64,000 nt of DNA from Rhynchopus sp. YZ270_cl-10 (lineage: Eukaryota > Euglenozoa > Diplonemea > Diplonemida > Diplonemidae): contig OZ037906.1 of assembly GCA_964035575.1 (NCBI GenBank), positions 310,001-374,000 on the forward strand, given 5' to 3'. Position numbers and translations under genes: made by a program. Below, in pieces: positions 62,530 to 64,000 of the stretch. The notes beneath the pieces were generated by a model, which was not told the DNA's origin, searched no databases, and saw only the letters and a program-made list of their open reading frames with translations. How positions within the stretch are numbered: position 1 is the first letter of the stretch; each line of letters opens with the position of its first letter.

Positions 62530-64000
62530 CGCTTGTAAACACCATGCTGTGCACCACAAGCATCTTCCCCAGCACGTCACCAATCGCATCCACAACAGCA
62601 GCAAACACGTCGACAGCACCCTCCGCCCAGGTCAGCACCTCCTCCGCAAAGTCAAGCAGAATCTTCGACTCCTCGACAATGTCCTCTGCAAGCGTGATCA
62701 GTGCCGTCGCTGCCTTGCGCACACCCGAGAGCACCTTCTCCGCCGCAGACAGCACCTTCTTCACAACGTTCTTCGCAGATTTGCACGCATTCGACACGAG
62801 CCACACGTTCCCACAGTCAAACTTGTCGACCTCCTTCTTCGCACGCGACACCTCCTCCTCCGCATCCTCGATGTCCGCAGCAGTTTCCTTCTTCACCTTG
62901 CTCAGCTCCGCCTTTGCGTTGTCCCACGCCTTGTCTGCAGACTCCACATCCTTCTTCGCGTCCGCCAGCTCCTTGTCCATGTCGTCTGCTAGGTCCAGCA
63001 GGTACTTCGTCGCAGCACGCACAATCGCACCAATCACGTCCGCCTCCAGCTCCGCACGCACCGTGTTCGAAAACCCTGACTGACCAGGACGCCCGTTGCT
63101 CACCATCGTCACGTCTGCCTGGAGGCCAGACCCAAACGACAGCTCAAAGTGGCCCTCCACAGCGTTGTCGCTCATCTGCAGGTACATCGACACAGACTGC
63201 CCGAACACAGTTGCCTTCCCGTCAATCAGCAGCGACTGCTCCGCCTCCTGCAGCACCAGCTCAAACTGCGGCCCACGCTTGTGGTCACTTGCCGCCGTGA
63301 TCGAAAGCGGGCCCCACTTCACAAGGTCCGCCTCAAACGCAGCAGACACCCCAGCCGCGTTCAGCGCAAAGGATGCGTTTGGCACCTTCACCACACCCCA
63401 CAGGTCCAGGTTCGTCAGCACAATCGACACGCCTGCAGGGACTTCCACAGCCACGTCCGCAAAGACGATGCTCACGGCGTTCACAGGGTCGGCGTTGAAG
63501 GACCCCTTGAAGTGGTCCACAGACATGTCCGTCAGCACACCCCCCACACCGCGTGTGCACGCCGTGCAGTCCAGCAGCCCCACCAGCACGTCGTGCACGT
63601 CCAGCGTCGTCACCTCTGCCTGGAACGCATTCTTCGTCGGCTCCGCCAGGTTCACGCTCAGCGTCACGTACCCTCGCGCCGAGCTCAGCTGCACACCGCC
63701 CGTCAGTGCAAACTCACTCAGAATCCCTGCCGGCGTGATCCCGAGCGAGAACCCAAGCGGGAACAGAATCTCCACACCGTTCATCCCGAAGGGCTTGTTC
63801 CACGGCTCGTTGCTGTCAAACGCCACCGCAAGCGAGAGCCCTGCCACATCCACAAGCAGCGCCGCAGACGCACTCAGCACACGGTCGTCCATCGTCACGT
63901 CAATCACCACCCCAAACCCAAACTCGGGCGACCCCGCAGACTTCACCACCAGCAGCAGCGACACCTCACGCAGGAACACGTCCGGCGACCCCAGCTTCAC
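62530..64000 (-). CDS. Giant secreted protein, copy B (partial, both ends missing)
   Basis: The reading frame enters from the right edge and runs to the assembly gap. It corresponds to the middle of copy A (from KLGSPDVFLREVSLLLVV to VVHSMVFTS). It keeps the 151 bp that copy A lacks, encoding VSAAFEADLVKWGPLSITAA and GPQFELVLQEAEQSLLIDGK, so the frame is continuous. About ten single-base differences from copy A in roughly 1.3 kb of shared sequence (over 99% identity), several of them synonymous. It is either a recent duplicate about 38 kb away or an allele or haplotype placed here by scaffolding. The C-terminal third lies beyond the gap. Confidence 0.85.

Overview
The window is nuclear DNA from a protist, most likely a euglenozoan and probably diplonemid-like. 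This is inference. The beta-tubulin tail resembles that of kinetoplastids, and histones H3 and H4 diverge in a euglenozoan manner. H3, for example, carries QKAPFQRLVRE where most eukaryotes have RKLPFQRLVRE. The nucleoside hydrolase resembles the trypanosome IAG-type enzyme. Every gene I trust, about 20 of them, lies on the minus strand, as expected for polycistronic transcription with trans-splicing. Most genes lack introns. Three genes together carry eight short cis-introns with GT-AG ends and GTATG/GTATA donors, and I reconstructed their exons.

Layout from high to low coordinate, which is the direction of transcription: a second, partial copy of a giant secreted protein gene interrupted by an assembly gap (62530-64000); a CID-domain RNA polymerase II tail-binding protein; an unknown protein with a polyglycine run; a 1443-aa secreted protein with CUB-like modules and seven 123-aa tandem repeats; a DNA transposon with array-type inverted repeats; an RRM protein; a fused glutamate synthase with three exons; a gene-poor stretch (37.2-43.4 kb) with hAT-like elements and tRNA-derived SINEs; a transcription-type cyclin with two exons; a second gene-poor stretch (29.5-35.7 kb) with foldbacks, MITEs and a 9-bp satellite; a cathepsin L-like protease; the first copy of the giant secreted protein, with a frameshifting deletion; a secreted VWC-like protein; a two-domain discoidin-like protein with six exons; histones H3 and H4; a sedolisin (S53) protease; beta-tubulin; a purine nucleoside hydrolase; a second array-type transposon; and a partial multi-pass membrane protein at the left edge.

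A cassette of about 1.1 kb carrying a 90-92-aa Tyr/Ala/Ser-rich gene (MSYYPYY...) occurs four times. Each time it lies 116-143 bp upstream of the start codon of a different, unrelated gene and in the same orientation. Its gene-proximal end is an invariant 73-bp block, which also occurs alone once. This arrangement and the two array-type transposons are the least ordinary features here.

Functionally the window mixes core genes (tubulin, histones, glutamate synthase, transcription and RNA factors) with secreted proteins and proteases, which would suit a heterotroph that digests polymers outside the cell or in vacuoles (inference).
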